9,818 bases of DNA from assembly GCA_003500165.1 (NCBI GenBank), contig DNSZ01000235.1, positions 597-10,414 of the forward strand, written 5' to 3'. This stretch comes from Paracoccaceae bacterium. GTDB lineage: Bacteria; Pseudomonadota; Alphaproteobacteria; Rhodobacterales; Rhodobacteraceae. The notes below the pieces were generated by a model, which ran no database searches, was not told where the DNA came from, and worked only from the letters and a program-made list of their open reading frames with translations. The position numbers were made by a program, and so were the translations under genes. Shown here one piece after another: positions 1-6,173 of this stretch (position 1 is its first letter; every line of letters begins with the position of its first letter).

Positions 1-229
1 TCAGCCCCGGCACGCCTTCATCGAGATACCGTTCCTGCCAGCGCCAGACCGTCGGCTTCGACATGCCCGTCCGCCGCATGATCTCGACTGTCCCCGCGCC
101 GTCAGCTGTCGCCAGCACGATCCCGGCCCGCCAGGCAAGCTTGCGCGGTGTGTTGCGGTTGCTCAGCAGAGTTTGAAGCTCAGCGCGGTCGGCGGGGCCA
201 AGGTAAAGGCAGATGTCGGAGCGTCTCAT
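1..229 (-). CDS. IS630-family transposase, N-terminal part (cut by window edge)
   Basis: The minus strand encodes 76 residues from ATG at 229–227 and stays open to base 1. The protein starts MRRSDICLYLGPADRAEL. It contains the segment PRKLAWRAGIVLATADG followed by a helix-turn-helix with MSKPTVWRWQERYLDEG (about residues 30–73). This PRKL-x-WRA-x-IVLATADG plus SKPTVWRWQERY pattern is the typical N-terminal DNA-binding region of IS630 transposases; the DDE catalytic domain would lie left of the window. The only in-frame start is the ATG at 229: the frame is closed by a TGA at 274–272 and has no other ATG. GGCGG lies just upstream as a weak ribosome binding site. Whether the rest of the gene is intact cannot be seen. 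Confidence 0.88.
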   Translation of the reverse strand, partial: MRRSDICLYLGPADRAELQTLLSNRNTPRKLAWRAGIVLATADGAGTVEIMRRTGMSKPTVWRWQERYLDEGVPGL

Positions 230-288
230 CCGCCAATCATGCCACGCTACGACAGCGTTGGGAATCCTATGTCAGGTGCAGAACACTA
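1..288 (-). mobile_element. IS630-family insertion sequence, one end
   Basis: The transposase fragment begins at 229, so the element's 5' terminus should lie within a few tens of bases to its right. IS630-type elements insert at TA. A CTAG occurs at 286–289, so the TA at 287–288 is a plausible target duplication. The terminal inverted repeat cannot be confirmed because the other end is outside the window, so the right boundary is an estimate. Confidence 0.5.
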
Positions 289-397
289 GAATGTTCCCCG
301 CTATTTGCGGCGCGGGGCGCGCCCGCTGGCGGCCGCCCCCATAAGGCTGGGCCGCCATCGGGCGTGTTCCGCTGCCGTGCTGTGAGGAAACACGACC

Positions 398-940
398 ATG
401 GGCCGCGCCTCGAAAACCGATCCGCCGCTGACCGCCGGGGCGCAAGCGCCGGCGGCCCCGACCCTGCGGCCTGACGGCGCCGCCCTGCCGCCCGCGCTCG
501 CCGGGCGCCTCGCCGCCTCGGCCGAGCGGGCGGGCGAAACACCCGACGCGCATCTCGAACGGCTTCTCGGCCCGGCACTCGATGCCGAAGAGGAATGCCA
601 CCCCTCGAAGACCGAGATCCGCATCGCGCGCGGCATCGGTATTGTCCTCGCCGCGCTTGCGCTCGCGATGCTCGTCTATGTCGTTCAAAGCGGCGATCTC
701 ATCACCGGAATCGTCGTGCTGGCCTTCGCGACCCTGGCCGGCCGCTTCCTGCTATGGCCAGCTTTCGAAAACGGTTTGAACAATGATGTCGGGCGAAAAG
801 AGATCTGGGGTGGCTTCCACCGATGCATGTACGATGAATGGAATGACGAACGACGTAACGAGGATCTGTCGCAACCGGTCCCCGGCGGACTAGGTCCGTA
901 CTCCGAGTTTGTATATGGCCGAGATTCATCGGACGACTAA
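398..940 (+). CDS. Hypothetical two-pass membrane protein with RHH-like N-terminus
   Basis: This 180-aa protein is not recognised. Residues 1–28 are Ala/Pro-rich and disordered-looking. Residues 30–63 (LPPALAGRLAASAERAGETP then DAHLERLLGPAL) resemble the strand-helix-helix pattern of ribbon-helix-helix proteins. Two hydrophobic segments follow at about 78–97 and 100–120, separated by a short QSGD turn, so the protein probably sits in the inner membrane. The tail (121–180) is charged and aromatic with no known motif. The ATG at 398 is supported by GAGGAAA at 384–390, seven bases upstream. The gene follows the IS630 end directly, and its last third (from about 775) is less GC-rich than its start. 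It converges on a gene remnant whose stop overlaps its own by four bases. An RHH domain joined to membrane helices would be unusual, and the similarity is pattern-based only. Confidence 0.7.
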   Translation: MGRASKTDPPLTAGAQAPAAPTLRPDGAALPPALAGRLAASAERAGETPDAHLERLLGPALDAEEECHPSKTEIRIARGIGIVLAALALAMLVYVVQSGDLITGIVVLAFATLAGRFLLWPAFENGLNNDVGRKEIWGGFHRCMYDEWNDERRNEDLSQPVPGGLGPYSEFVYGRDSSDD

Positions 941-1197
941 GCATCGACGCCCTTCCTGGACGTATTGGTCATCATGCCGTCGAAATAGTCCGGCCGCAGC
1001 GATCCGGCGCCGGGATCGGGGATGCCGTGCAGATCGCGCTCGGCCTGCAGCCAGCGCGGCACCTCGGGCGACCTGTAGCCGGTGACCCCCGACGCCATGC
1101 CGCCGGGTGCCGCCCTGCCCTGCCCGCTTTCATACTCGCGGATGGCCGAGGCCAGGGCGCCCGCCTGCGAGGCGGGACGCGGACAAACTGCAATGAG
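937..1197 (-). pseudogene. Start-less C-terminal gene remnant, family unknown
   Basis: On the minus strand an open frame runs from just after a TGA (1200–1198) to TAG at 939–937, about 86 codons. From about codon 10 onward nearly every third position is G or C, as in real genes here. The translation looks like a genuine protein C-terminus: it includes ASAIREYESGQGR, VTGYRSPEVPRWLQAERDL and, at the end, RPDYFDGMMTNTSRKGVDA. The upstream portion lacks a convincing start or ribosome binding site, and the frame is closed exactly at a 10-bp inverted repeat. I therefore read it as the 3' end of a gene whose 5' part was lost. I do not recognise the family. Its end overlaps the stop of the convergent membrane-protein gene by 4 bp. 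Confidence 0.45.
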
Positions 1198-1212
1198 TCA
1201 CGCTCATTGCAG
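1188..1212. repeat. Perfect 10-bp inverted repeat (hairpin) A
   Basis: CTGCAATGAG (1188–1197) and its exact complement CTCATTGCAG (1203–1212) flank a 5-base loop, TCACG. On the minus strand the stem is followed by TTTGTCC, a short and interrupted U tract. It could therefore be a weak terminator for mazG-direction transcripts, or an operator or the end of an unknown element. It marks the upstream limit of the remnant at 937–1197. Confidence 0.6.
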
Positions 1213-1231
1213 CCTGGTATTCGACCAAGGG

Positions 1232-1381
1232 TCATCGATCAGGACCGTTGGCCCCAACGGTCCATTCGACGGTCCCGAAGGTGAAGGCGCGGGCGTCCAG
1301 CTCCGCAGGGCCCGGCGCCGTGAAAGGCCGGGCGGGCGCGCAAGGCGGCGAGGACGGCACCCCGGCCGCTGTGGAACCGAG
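1232..1381 (-). pseudogene. Short coding-like remnant downstream of mazG
   Basis: Between TAG at 1384–1382 and TGA at 1234–1232 the minus strand is open for 49 codons. The last 23 residues (ELDARAFTFGTVEWTVGANG then PDR) have G/C-biased third positions and read like a protein C-terminus. There is no ATG; a GTG at codon 8 is possible but has no good ribosome binding site. The hairpin at 1242–1263 falls within its last codons. I do not recognise it; it may be a gene remnant or chance coding bias in GC-rich DNA. Confidence 0.25.
1242..1263. repeat. Perfect 10-bp inverted repeat (hairpin) B
   Basis: GGACCGTTGG (1242–1251) is exactly complementary to CCAACGGTCC (1254–1263) with two bases between. 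As RNA it would fold as a 9-bp stem with a four-base loop. It lies about 150 bp downstream of the mazG stop in the mazG direction and 29 bp from hairpin A. No T tract follows on either strand, so a canonical intrinsic terminator is doubtful; a protein-binding palindrome or a U-independent terminator is possible. Confidence 0.6.
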
Positions 1382-1411
1382 CTACGCCAGACCGACGCCA
1401 GAGCGCGCCGC

Positions 1412-2209
1412 CTAGGCGCCCCGCGGGCCGTGCTTCGCGGCCTGCCACAGCGCCTCCATCTCGGCCAGCGTGGCCTCCGCCGGGGTCTTGCCGACCCGCG
1501 CGAGGCCGTCCTCGATCGCGGCAAAGCGGCGCGTGAACTTGGCATTTGCGGCGCGCAGAGCGGCCTCGGGGTCGATGTCCCAGCGGCGGGCCAGATTGGC
1601 CAGCACGAACAGCAGGTCGCCGAACTCCTCTTCGGTATGGGCCGCATCGCCGGTGCCATGCGCCTCGGCCAGCTCGGCGATTTCCTCGGCGATCTTGTCA
1701 AGGATGCCGGCCATTTCGGGCCAGTCGAAACCCACCCGCGCGGCGCGCTTCTGCAGCTTGACCGCGCGCAACAGCGCCGGCAGCCCCAGCGCCACGCCAT
1801 CGAGCGTGCCAGCCTGGCTGTGCGCCCGTTCGGCGGCCTTCGTTGCCTCCCAATGCTCGGATTGCGCGGCGGCATCGGCCACCGCCCCGTCGCCGAACAC
1901 ATGCGGATGGCGCGCCACCATCTTGTCGCCGACGGCCTTCGCCACGGCATCGAAATCGAACAGCCCGGCCTCTTCGGCCATGCGCGCGTGAAAGACGACC
2001 TGCAGCAGCAGATCGCCCAATTCGCCGGCAAGCTCGTCCCACGCTTCGCGGTCGATCGCGTCGGCCACCTCATAGGCTTCCTCGATCGTGTAGGGTGCGA
2101 TCGAGGCGAAATCCTGCGCGACGTCCCAGGGGCAGCCGGTTTCGGGGTCGCGCAGCCGGGCCATGATCGCCCGCAGCCGCCGCATCGGGTCGGGGTGATC
2201 GACGCTCAT
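1412..2209 (-). CDS. mazG: Nucleoside triphosphate pyrophosphohydrolase MazG
   Basis: This 265-aa all-alpha NTP pyrophosphatase hydrolyses (d)NTPs to the monophosphate and PPi. It is thought to cleanse the nucleotide pool and to lower (p)ppGpp signalling. Two tandem MazG domains are visible. The first has GCPWD (25–29), metal-binding EEAYE (43–47) and ELGD (63–66). The second has EEIAE followed by EEEFGDLLF. Length is normal for the two-domain family. The open frame extends 12 codons further upstream, but the ATG at 2209 is preferred: it gives the family start MSVDHPDPMRRL and overlaps the aminotransferase stop as ATGA (2209–2206), a translational-coupling signature. The stop codon is TAG. 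No strong terminator directly follows; two perfect hairpins lie 150–220 bp downstream. Confidence 0.95.
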   Translation of the reverse strand: MSVDHPDPMRRLRAIMARLRDPETGCPWDVAQDFASIAPYTIEEAYEVADAIDREAWDELAGELGDLLLQVVFHARMAEEAGLFDFDAVAKAVGDKMVARHPHVFGDGAVADAAAQSEHWEATKAAERAHSQAGTLDGVALGLPALLRAVKLQKRAARVGFDWPEMAGILDKIAEEIAELAEAHGTGDAAHTEEEFGDLLFVLANLARRWDIDPEAALRAANAKFTRRFAAIEDGLARVGKTPAEATLAEMEALWQAAKHGPRGA

Positions 2210-3408
2210 CCCAGACCCGCACAGAAGGCCGCGATCCGGTCGCAACCGGCATCGAGCAGCGGCTGGGCGGCCGCGAAACTCAGCCGGACGTGACCCGGCG
2301 CGCCAAAGGCCGAACCGGGGACAAGCGCGACGCCGGTCTCGTCAAGCAGGGCGGTGCAAAAGCCGATGTCGTCGGCAAGCGCCGTGCCGGCCGGGCTGCG
2401 CCGCCCCAGGCATCCGGCGATGTCGGCGAACACATAGAACGCCCCGTCGGGCCGCGGGCAGACGAGGCCCGGTATCGCCGACAGCGCCGCGACGACGCGG
2501 TCGCGGCGGGCCTGGAACGCCGCCCGCCAGCCGTCGAGGAAATCCTGCGGCCCATCGAGCGCGGCCACCGCCGCCCATTGGCTGATCGAGCAGGGATTGG
2601 TGGTCACCTGGCTTTGGATGCTGCGCATGGCGGCGATCAGATCGGCCGGGCCCGCCCCCCAGCCGATCCGCCATCCGGTCATCGCATAGGCTTTCGAAAC
2701 GCCGTTCACGGTCAGCGTGCGCGCCGCCATGGCGGGGACGGCTGCGGCCATCGTGGCACACGGTGTCGGCAGATAGCTCAGCTGGGCGTAGATGTCGTCG
2801 GACAGCACCCGGATATCGGGCCAGTCGGCCAGCACCTCGGCCAGCCCGGCAAGGTGATCCGCGCCATAGACCGCCCCGGTCGGGTTGCCCGGGCTGTTGA
2901 GCACCAGCCAGCGGGTGCGCCGCGTCAGGACCCTTGCCAGGGCGTCCGGCGTCAGCCGAAAGCCGGTCGCGGGACCGGTCGGGACCACCACCGGCGTGGC
3001 CCCGCAAAGCCGCGCCATGTCGGGATAGCTGACCCAATAGGGCGCCGGCACGACAACCTCGTCGCCGGGGTTCAACGTGGCCGCAAAGGCGTTGAAGATC
3101 ACCTGCTTGCCGCCGGTGCCCACGGAAATCCGGTCGGCGGTCACCGCCATGCCGCACGCGCGGGCAAAGGCGCGGCGGATCGCCGCCTTCAGTTCGGGGA
3201 TGCCGTCGACCGCCGTGTAGCGCGTCGCGCCGGCCTCGATCGCGGCCCTTGCCGCCTCGCGGATATGGGCGGGCGTGTCGAAATCGGGCTCGCCCACCGA
3301 CAACCCGATCACGTCGTGGCCCGCGGCGGCCATCGCGCGGGCGCGGGCCGCCACCGCCGCGGTGGCCGAGGGCGCGATTCGGCCCGCCATGTCGGACAGC
3401 GCCGCCAT
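2206..3408 (-). CDS. Class I PLP-dependent aminotransferase (aspartate aminotransferase type)
   Basis: This 400-aa cytosolic fold-type I enzyme probably transfers the amino group between aspartate (or an aromatic/prephenate-type substrate) and 2-oxoglutarate. Visible features run in order: substrate-side GEPDFDTP (39–46), GTGGKQ phosphate-binding loop (97–102), NSPGNPTG (171–178), SDDIY (203–207, Asp for the pyridine nitrogen and Tyr for O3'), and NGVSKAYAMTGWR (235–247) with the Schiff-base lysine at 239. A C-terminal VRLSFA segment should supply the carboxylate-binding Arg. The organisation fits the 1β/Igamma aspartate aminotransferases. The start MAALSDMAGRIAPS matches the usual MAFLSD...RVKPS beginning; no clear Shine-Dalgarno precedes it. 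It is coupled to mazG by a 4-bp overlap and diverges from the XRE gene. Exact substrate cannot be read from the sequence. Confidence 0.93.
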   Translation of the reverse strand: MAALSDMAGRIAPSATAAVAARARAMAAAGHDVIGLSVGEPDFDTPAHIREAARAAIEAGATRYTAVDGIPELKAAIRRAFARACGMAVTADRISVGTGGKQVIFNAFAATLNPGDEVVVPAPYWVSYPDMARLCGATPVVVPTGPATGFRLTPDALARVLTRRTRWLVLNSPGNPTGAVYGADHLAGLAEVLADWPDIRVLSDDIYAQLSYLPTPCATMAAAVPAMAARTLTVNGVSKAYAMTGWRIGWGAGPADLIAAMRSIQSQVTTNPCSISQWAAVAALDGPQDFLDGWRAAFQARRDRVVAALSAIPGLVCPRPDGAFYVFADIAGCLGRRSPAGTALADDIGFCTALLDETGVALVPGSAFGAPGHVRLSFAAAQPLLDAGCDRIAAFCAGLG

Positions 3409-3509
3409 CAGGTCGCACTCCGGTTGTCAGCCTGTTCGGGCGCGTCGTAGGGAGAGTCGGGGCCGCATGCAAGGGCTGCGCCCGCTGCAACGGGGGAGGG
3501 GCACGAAGA
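3409..3509. promoter_or_regulatory. Divergent intergenic region (aminotransferase / XRE gene)
   Basis: These 101 bp must carry the promoters of two divergent transcription units. On the minus strand TTGCAT (complement of 3467–3472) is 17 bases from TACGAC (complement of 3444–3449), a weak sigma-70-like pair for the aminotransferase. No convincing plus-strand pair was found. The stretch GGGGGAGGGG (3492–3501) is a strong ribosome binding site for the XRE gene. An XRE autoregulatory operator here is conceivable but no clear palindrome is seen. Confidence 0.3.
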
Positions 3510-3911
3510 ATGAGCGACACCGGCGACAACTATTATGGCGACGATTCGGCCACATTCGGCGACCGCGTGGCCGCCGCGCGCGAGACGCTGGGGCTGAGCC
3601 AGGTCGAACTGGCGCGCAAGCTGGGCGTCAAGCTCAAGACCGTGACGGCGTGGGAAAACGACATCGCCGAGCCGCGCGCGAACCGGCTTCAGATGCTGGC
3701 CGGTATCCTCAACGTTTCGGTCATGTGGCTGCTGACCGGCGCGGGCGACGGGCTGGAGGCGCCGCATGAGGAAACCCCGCTGGAGGCCGATGTGCATGAC
3801 ATCCTGATCGAACTGCGCCGCCTGCGCGCCGATCACGCGCGGCTGAACGACCGGCTGGGCGGGCTGGAAAAGCGGCTGCGCAAGGCTCTGAAGGACGGCA
3901 CCCGGGGATGA
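3510..3911 (+). CDS. XRE-family helix-turn-helix regulator with C-terminal coiled coil
   Basis: This 133-aa DNA-binding protein has a Cro/C1-type helix-turn-helix at residues 16–76. It includes LGLSQVELARKLGVKLKTV, then AWENDIAEPRANRLQMLAGI and LNVSVMWLLTG, the usual five-helix XRE layout. Residues 91–128 (VHDILIELRRLRADHARLND and on) form a charged heptad-like helix likely to be a coiled coil for dimerisation. The ATG at 3510 follows a strong GGAGGGG (about 3495–3501) at good spacing; the frame is open further upstream, but that sequence is antisense to the aminotransferase start. Its TGA overlaps the sdhE ATG (ATGA at 3908–3911), so the two are co-translated. Targets are unknown; control of sdhE or of its own promoter is inference. 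Confidence 0.9.
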   Translation: MSDTGDNYYGDDSATFGDRVAAARETLGLSQVELARKLGVKLKTVTAWENDIAEPRANRLQMLAGILNVSVMWLLTGAGDGLEAPHEETPLEADVHDILIELRRLRADHARLNDRLGGLEKRLRKALKDGTRG

Positions 3912-4180
3912 CGGCCGGCCCGGCCGAAGACGCCCGGAACCGCGTCAAACGGCTGCACCTGCGGGCCTGGCGGCGCGGCACGCGCGAGTTGGACCTGGTG
4001 CTTGGCCGCTTTGCCGATGCCGAGCTTGGCCGCATGGATGGCGACCGGCTCGACCTGTTCGAGGCGCTGCTGGCGGTGGAGGACCCGCTGCTGGCGGACT
4101 GGATCGCGGGCCGGGCGCGCCCGCCCGACCGCTTTGCCGAAATGGTCGCGGCGCTTGGCCGCTTCCCGGGCGGCATTTAA
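3908..4180 (+). CDS. sdhE: Succinate dehydrogenase assembly factor SdhE (DUF339/YgfY)
   Basis: This small 90-aa cytosolic protein promotes covalent attachment of FAD to the SdhA subunit of succinate dehydrogenase (and to fumarate reductase where present). The signature is RGTRELDLVLGRFAD (23–37), containing the R-G-x-x-E motif needed for flavinylation. The helical core FEALLAVEDPLLADWIAG (51–68) follows, matching the family's E-x-L-L-x-x-x-D-x-x-L-x-x-W pattern. Length is typical. Translation is coupled to the upstream XRE gene by a 4-bp overlap. No sdh structural genes are in the window. It ends in TAA; the next gene starts 64 bp later. Confidence 0.93.
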   Translation: MTAGPAEDARNRVKRLHLRAWRRGTRELDLVLGRFADAELGRMDGDRLDLFEALLAVEDPLLADWIAGRARPPDRFAEMVAALGRFPGGI

Positions 4181-4244
4181 CGCTTTCTTTGTTCTTATGC
4201 CGCAAATCCTGTCCGCAAGGCGCAGCGAGAACGCGGAGAGACAG

Positions 4245-4742
4245 ATGAGCATCCACGCGGCGGTGATCGAGACTCCGGGCCGGTCCTTCATGGACAGCTA
4301 TGTCGAAAGCCTGGCCCTGGTAGAGCGGCTGCACCGCCTGCTGCTCGACGTCATCAAGGACGAGTTCGAGCGGGTGGGCCTGCTGGAAATCAATGCCGTT
4401 CAGGCGCTGTTGCTGTTCAATGTCGGCGACAACGAGGTCACCGCAGGCGAGTTGAAATCGCGCGGTTACTATCAGGGCTCCAACGTGTCCTACAACCTCA
4501 AGAAGCTCGTCGAACTGGGCTACATGCACCACCAGCGCTGCGAGATCGACCGCCGATCGGTGCGGGTCCGGCTGACGCCGAAGGGGCGCGGAATCCGCGA
4601 TCTGGTCGCCTCGCTGTTCGTCCGCCATGCCGACAACATCGAGAGCCGGAACCTGCTGGCCGGCACCAGCCTCGAAGTGATCAACGACGCGCTGAAACGG
4701 CTGGAACGCTACTGGACCGACCAGATCCGCTATATCTACTGA
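4245..4742 (+). CDS. ldtR: LdtR-like MarR-family winged-helix regulator
   Basis: This 165-aa dimeric DNA-binding protein has a helical dimerisation N-terminus (15–43, SYVESLALVERLHRLLLDVI). The winged helix spans about 48–115: INAVQALLLFNVGDNEVTAG, then ELKSRGYYQGSNVSYNLKKL as recognition helix, and a wing with EIDRRSVRVRLTPKG. A second dimerisation helix closes the protein. The block from INAVQALLLF to RRSVRVRLT is strongly reminiscent of alphaproteobacterial LdtR, which in Liberibacter and rhizobia controls an L,D-transpeptidase and envelope or stress genes. The start at 4245 is chosen because GGAGAG (4235–4240) precedes it; the longer frame back to 4002 overlaps sdhE. The immediate neighbour rodZ fits an envelope role, but regulation of rodZ is inference. 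Confidence 0.82.
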   Translation: MSIHAAVIETPGRSFMDSYVESLALVERLHRLLLDVIKDEFERVGLLEINAVQALLLFNVGDNEVTAGELKSRGYYQGSNVSYNLKKLVELGYMHHQRCEIDRRSVRVRLTPKGRGIRDLVASLFVRHADNIESRNLLAGTSLEVINDALKRLERYWTDQIRYIY

Positions 4743-4854
4743 GCGACCCCGCGCCGGCACCGATCGGCGGTTTTGAGCCAAATCGCGCCGAATTGCCGCC
4801 GGCCACCTGTTCGCTGCTGCGCAGCGTCTGCGACCGTGGTAGAAAACCCCCAAA

Positions 4855-4873
4855 TCGGGGCGAGTCGCCCCGA
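4855..4873. repeat. Perfect 8-bp stem-loop in the rodZ leader
   Basis: TCGGGGCG (4855–4862) and CGCCCCGA (4866–4873) pair perfectly around AGT, 35 bp before the rodZ start. On the plus strand no T run follows, so read as RNA it is more likely a 5'-leader hairpin or an operator than a terminator of the MarR gene. The intergenic region (4743–4908) also has a short GCTGCGCAGC palindrome at 4816–4825. No clear -35/-10 pair was found. Confidence 0.4.
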
Positions 4874-4908
4874 CGGACCGCCATGCGCAGGGGGCCGGGC
4901 AGGAACGA

Positions 4909-6096
4909 ATGAGCAGCGAGTCCGTCATCGGGGGCAGGACCGAATCGTCGCAGTTGCAGGGCTTCGACGCGTTCGAGGTGCGGCTGGGCGACCTGATGCG
5001 CGGCGAACGGGCGACTTTAGGCAAGTCGCTGCTCGACGTCCAGCGCGAGTTGCGAATCAGGGCGACCTATGTCGCGGCGATCGAGAATGGCGATCTGGGC
5101 GCCTTCGAATCGAAGGGCTTCATCGCCGGCTATGTCCGCTCCTACGCGCGCTATCTGGGCTTCGACCCGGAATGGGCCTTTGCCGCCTTCTGCGCCGAGA
5201 CCGGGTTTTCTTCGGTCAGCGGCCAGTTGAGCGAGCGCGCGGCGGAACCTGCCGGCGGAACGGCACCGGTTGCGCAGACGGCCGATCCGTTTGCGTCGGG
5301 CCGCTTTGCCGGATCGCTGCCATCCGGTCCGGCGCTGCCGCAGATCAACCCGGGCGCGCTCGGCTCGTTTCTGGTGCTGGCGGTGCTGCTGACTGGCCTC
5401 GGCTATGGCGCCTGGTCGGTCCTGCAACAGGTCCAGCAGGTCACCGTGGCGCCGGTCGATGCCGCCCCCGGGGCCGTTGCCGCCGCCCCGGAAATCGGCG
5501 GCGCCCCGATCGAGCGTGACCCGGTTGTGGCCGCGACGCGCCTGCCGGCCGAGGGGCTGGAGCGGCTCTATCGGCCGCAGGGCCTCGATCTGCCGGTGAT
5601 GACGCCGCGCGACGGGCCGATTGCCGCGCTCGATCCCGATACCATCGGGGCGCTGGCCCCCGACACCGTGCCGCGGCGAATGGACTCGGCCGATCCGCTG
5701 GTCGCGGCGGTGACGGGTGCATCCGGGTCGGACAACACGGCAATAAGGGTGACCGAAGCCGGCCCGCCCGAATTGGCGCTGATCGCCCGCACGCCGGTCT
5801 GGGTTCGGGTGCGCGACCCCGGCGGCGCGGTCCTGTTCCAAGATACGCTTGGGCCCGGCGAAAGCTATACCCTGCCGCCGCTCGAGGGCGCGGCCAGCCT
5901 GCGTGCGGGCAATTCGGGCGATCTCTACATTCTTGTCGATGGCGTCCCGTTCGGCCCGGTGGGCGAAGCCGGTACGGTTGTCAGCAATGTCGCGCTGAGC
6001 CCCGAGGCGGTTCGCACCGCCTATATCCGCACCGACCTGCCGAGCGGACTTGCGCCTTCGACGGTCGCCGAGGCCGACAGCCCCGCGGGACAGTAG
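4909..6096 (+). CDS. rodZ: RodZ-like cell-shape protein (HTH_25, TM, DUF4115)
   Basis: This 395-aa bitopic inner-membrane protein is expected to link cytoplasmic MreB to the periplasmic elongasome. Residues 23–98 form the HTH_25 domain (FEVRLGDLMRGERATLGKSL, then RIRATYVAAIENGDLGAF and GFIAGYVRSYARYLGFD). A Pro/Ala-rich linker follows, then a single transmembrane segment at about 150–172 (LGSFLVLAVLLTGLGYGAW). After a long low-complexity periplasmic stretch the DUF4115 beta domain occupies about 286–370 (LALIARTPVWVRVRDPGGAV, then FQDTLGPGESYTLPP and LRAGNSGDLYILVDG). Start: ATG at 4909 with AGGAACG from 4901. The stop is TAG. It precedes ispG, as in many proteobacteria including E. coli. The short hydrophobic beta domain is variable in the family, so exact boundaries are approximate. 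Confidence 0.92.
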   Translation: MSSESVIGGRTESSQLQGFDAFEVRLGDLMRGERATLGKSLLDVQRELRIRATYVAAIENGDLGAFESKGFIAGYVRSYARYLGFDPEWAFAAFCAETGFSSVSGQLSERAAEPAGGTAPVAQTADPFASGRFAGSLPSGPALPQINPGALGSFLVLAVLLTGLGYGAWSVLQQVQQVTVAPVDAAPGAVAAAPEIGGAPIERDPVVAATRLPAEGLERLYRPQGLDLPVMTPRDGPIAALDPDTIGALAPDTVPRRMDSADPLVAAVTGASGSDNTAIRVTEAGPPELALIARTPVWVRVRDPGGAVLFQDTLGPGESYTLPPLEGAASLRAGNSGDLYILVDGVPFGPVGEAGTVVSNVALSPEAVRTAYIRTDLPSGLAPSTVAEADSPAGQ

Positions 6097-6173
6097 GCGA
6101 CATCGCGCCCGTTGCCCCGGGCCTCTGGCAGGGTTAGGTGTGCACGAGGTCCGATCGCGAAAGGGAACGACCG

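Noticed and set aside
1204..2073. Long minus-strand frame (289 codons) overlapping mazG
   Set aside because: It lies in another frame within mazG, is Arg/Pro/Ser-rich and has no family features; mazG explains the region. Its last residues only cross the two hairpins.
2290..3529. Plus-strand 386-codon and second minus-strand 395-codon frames across the aminotransferase
   Set aside because: Shadow frames of GC-rich DNA; the aminotransferase frame carries all PLP motifs including Lys239.
3945..5024. Minus-strand 359-codon frame opposite the MarR gene and rodZ start
   Set aside because: Composition is typical of antisense frames, and it crosses three well supported genes.
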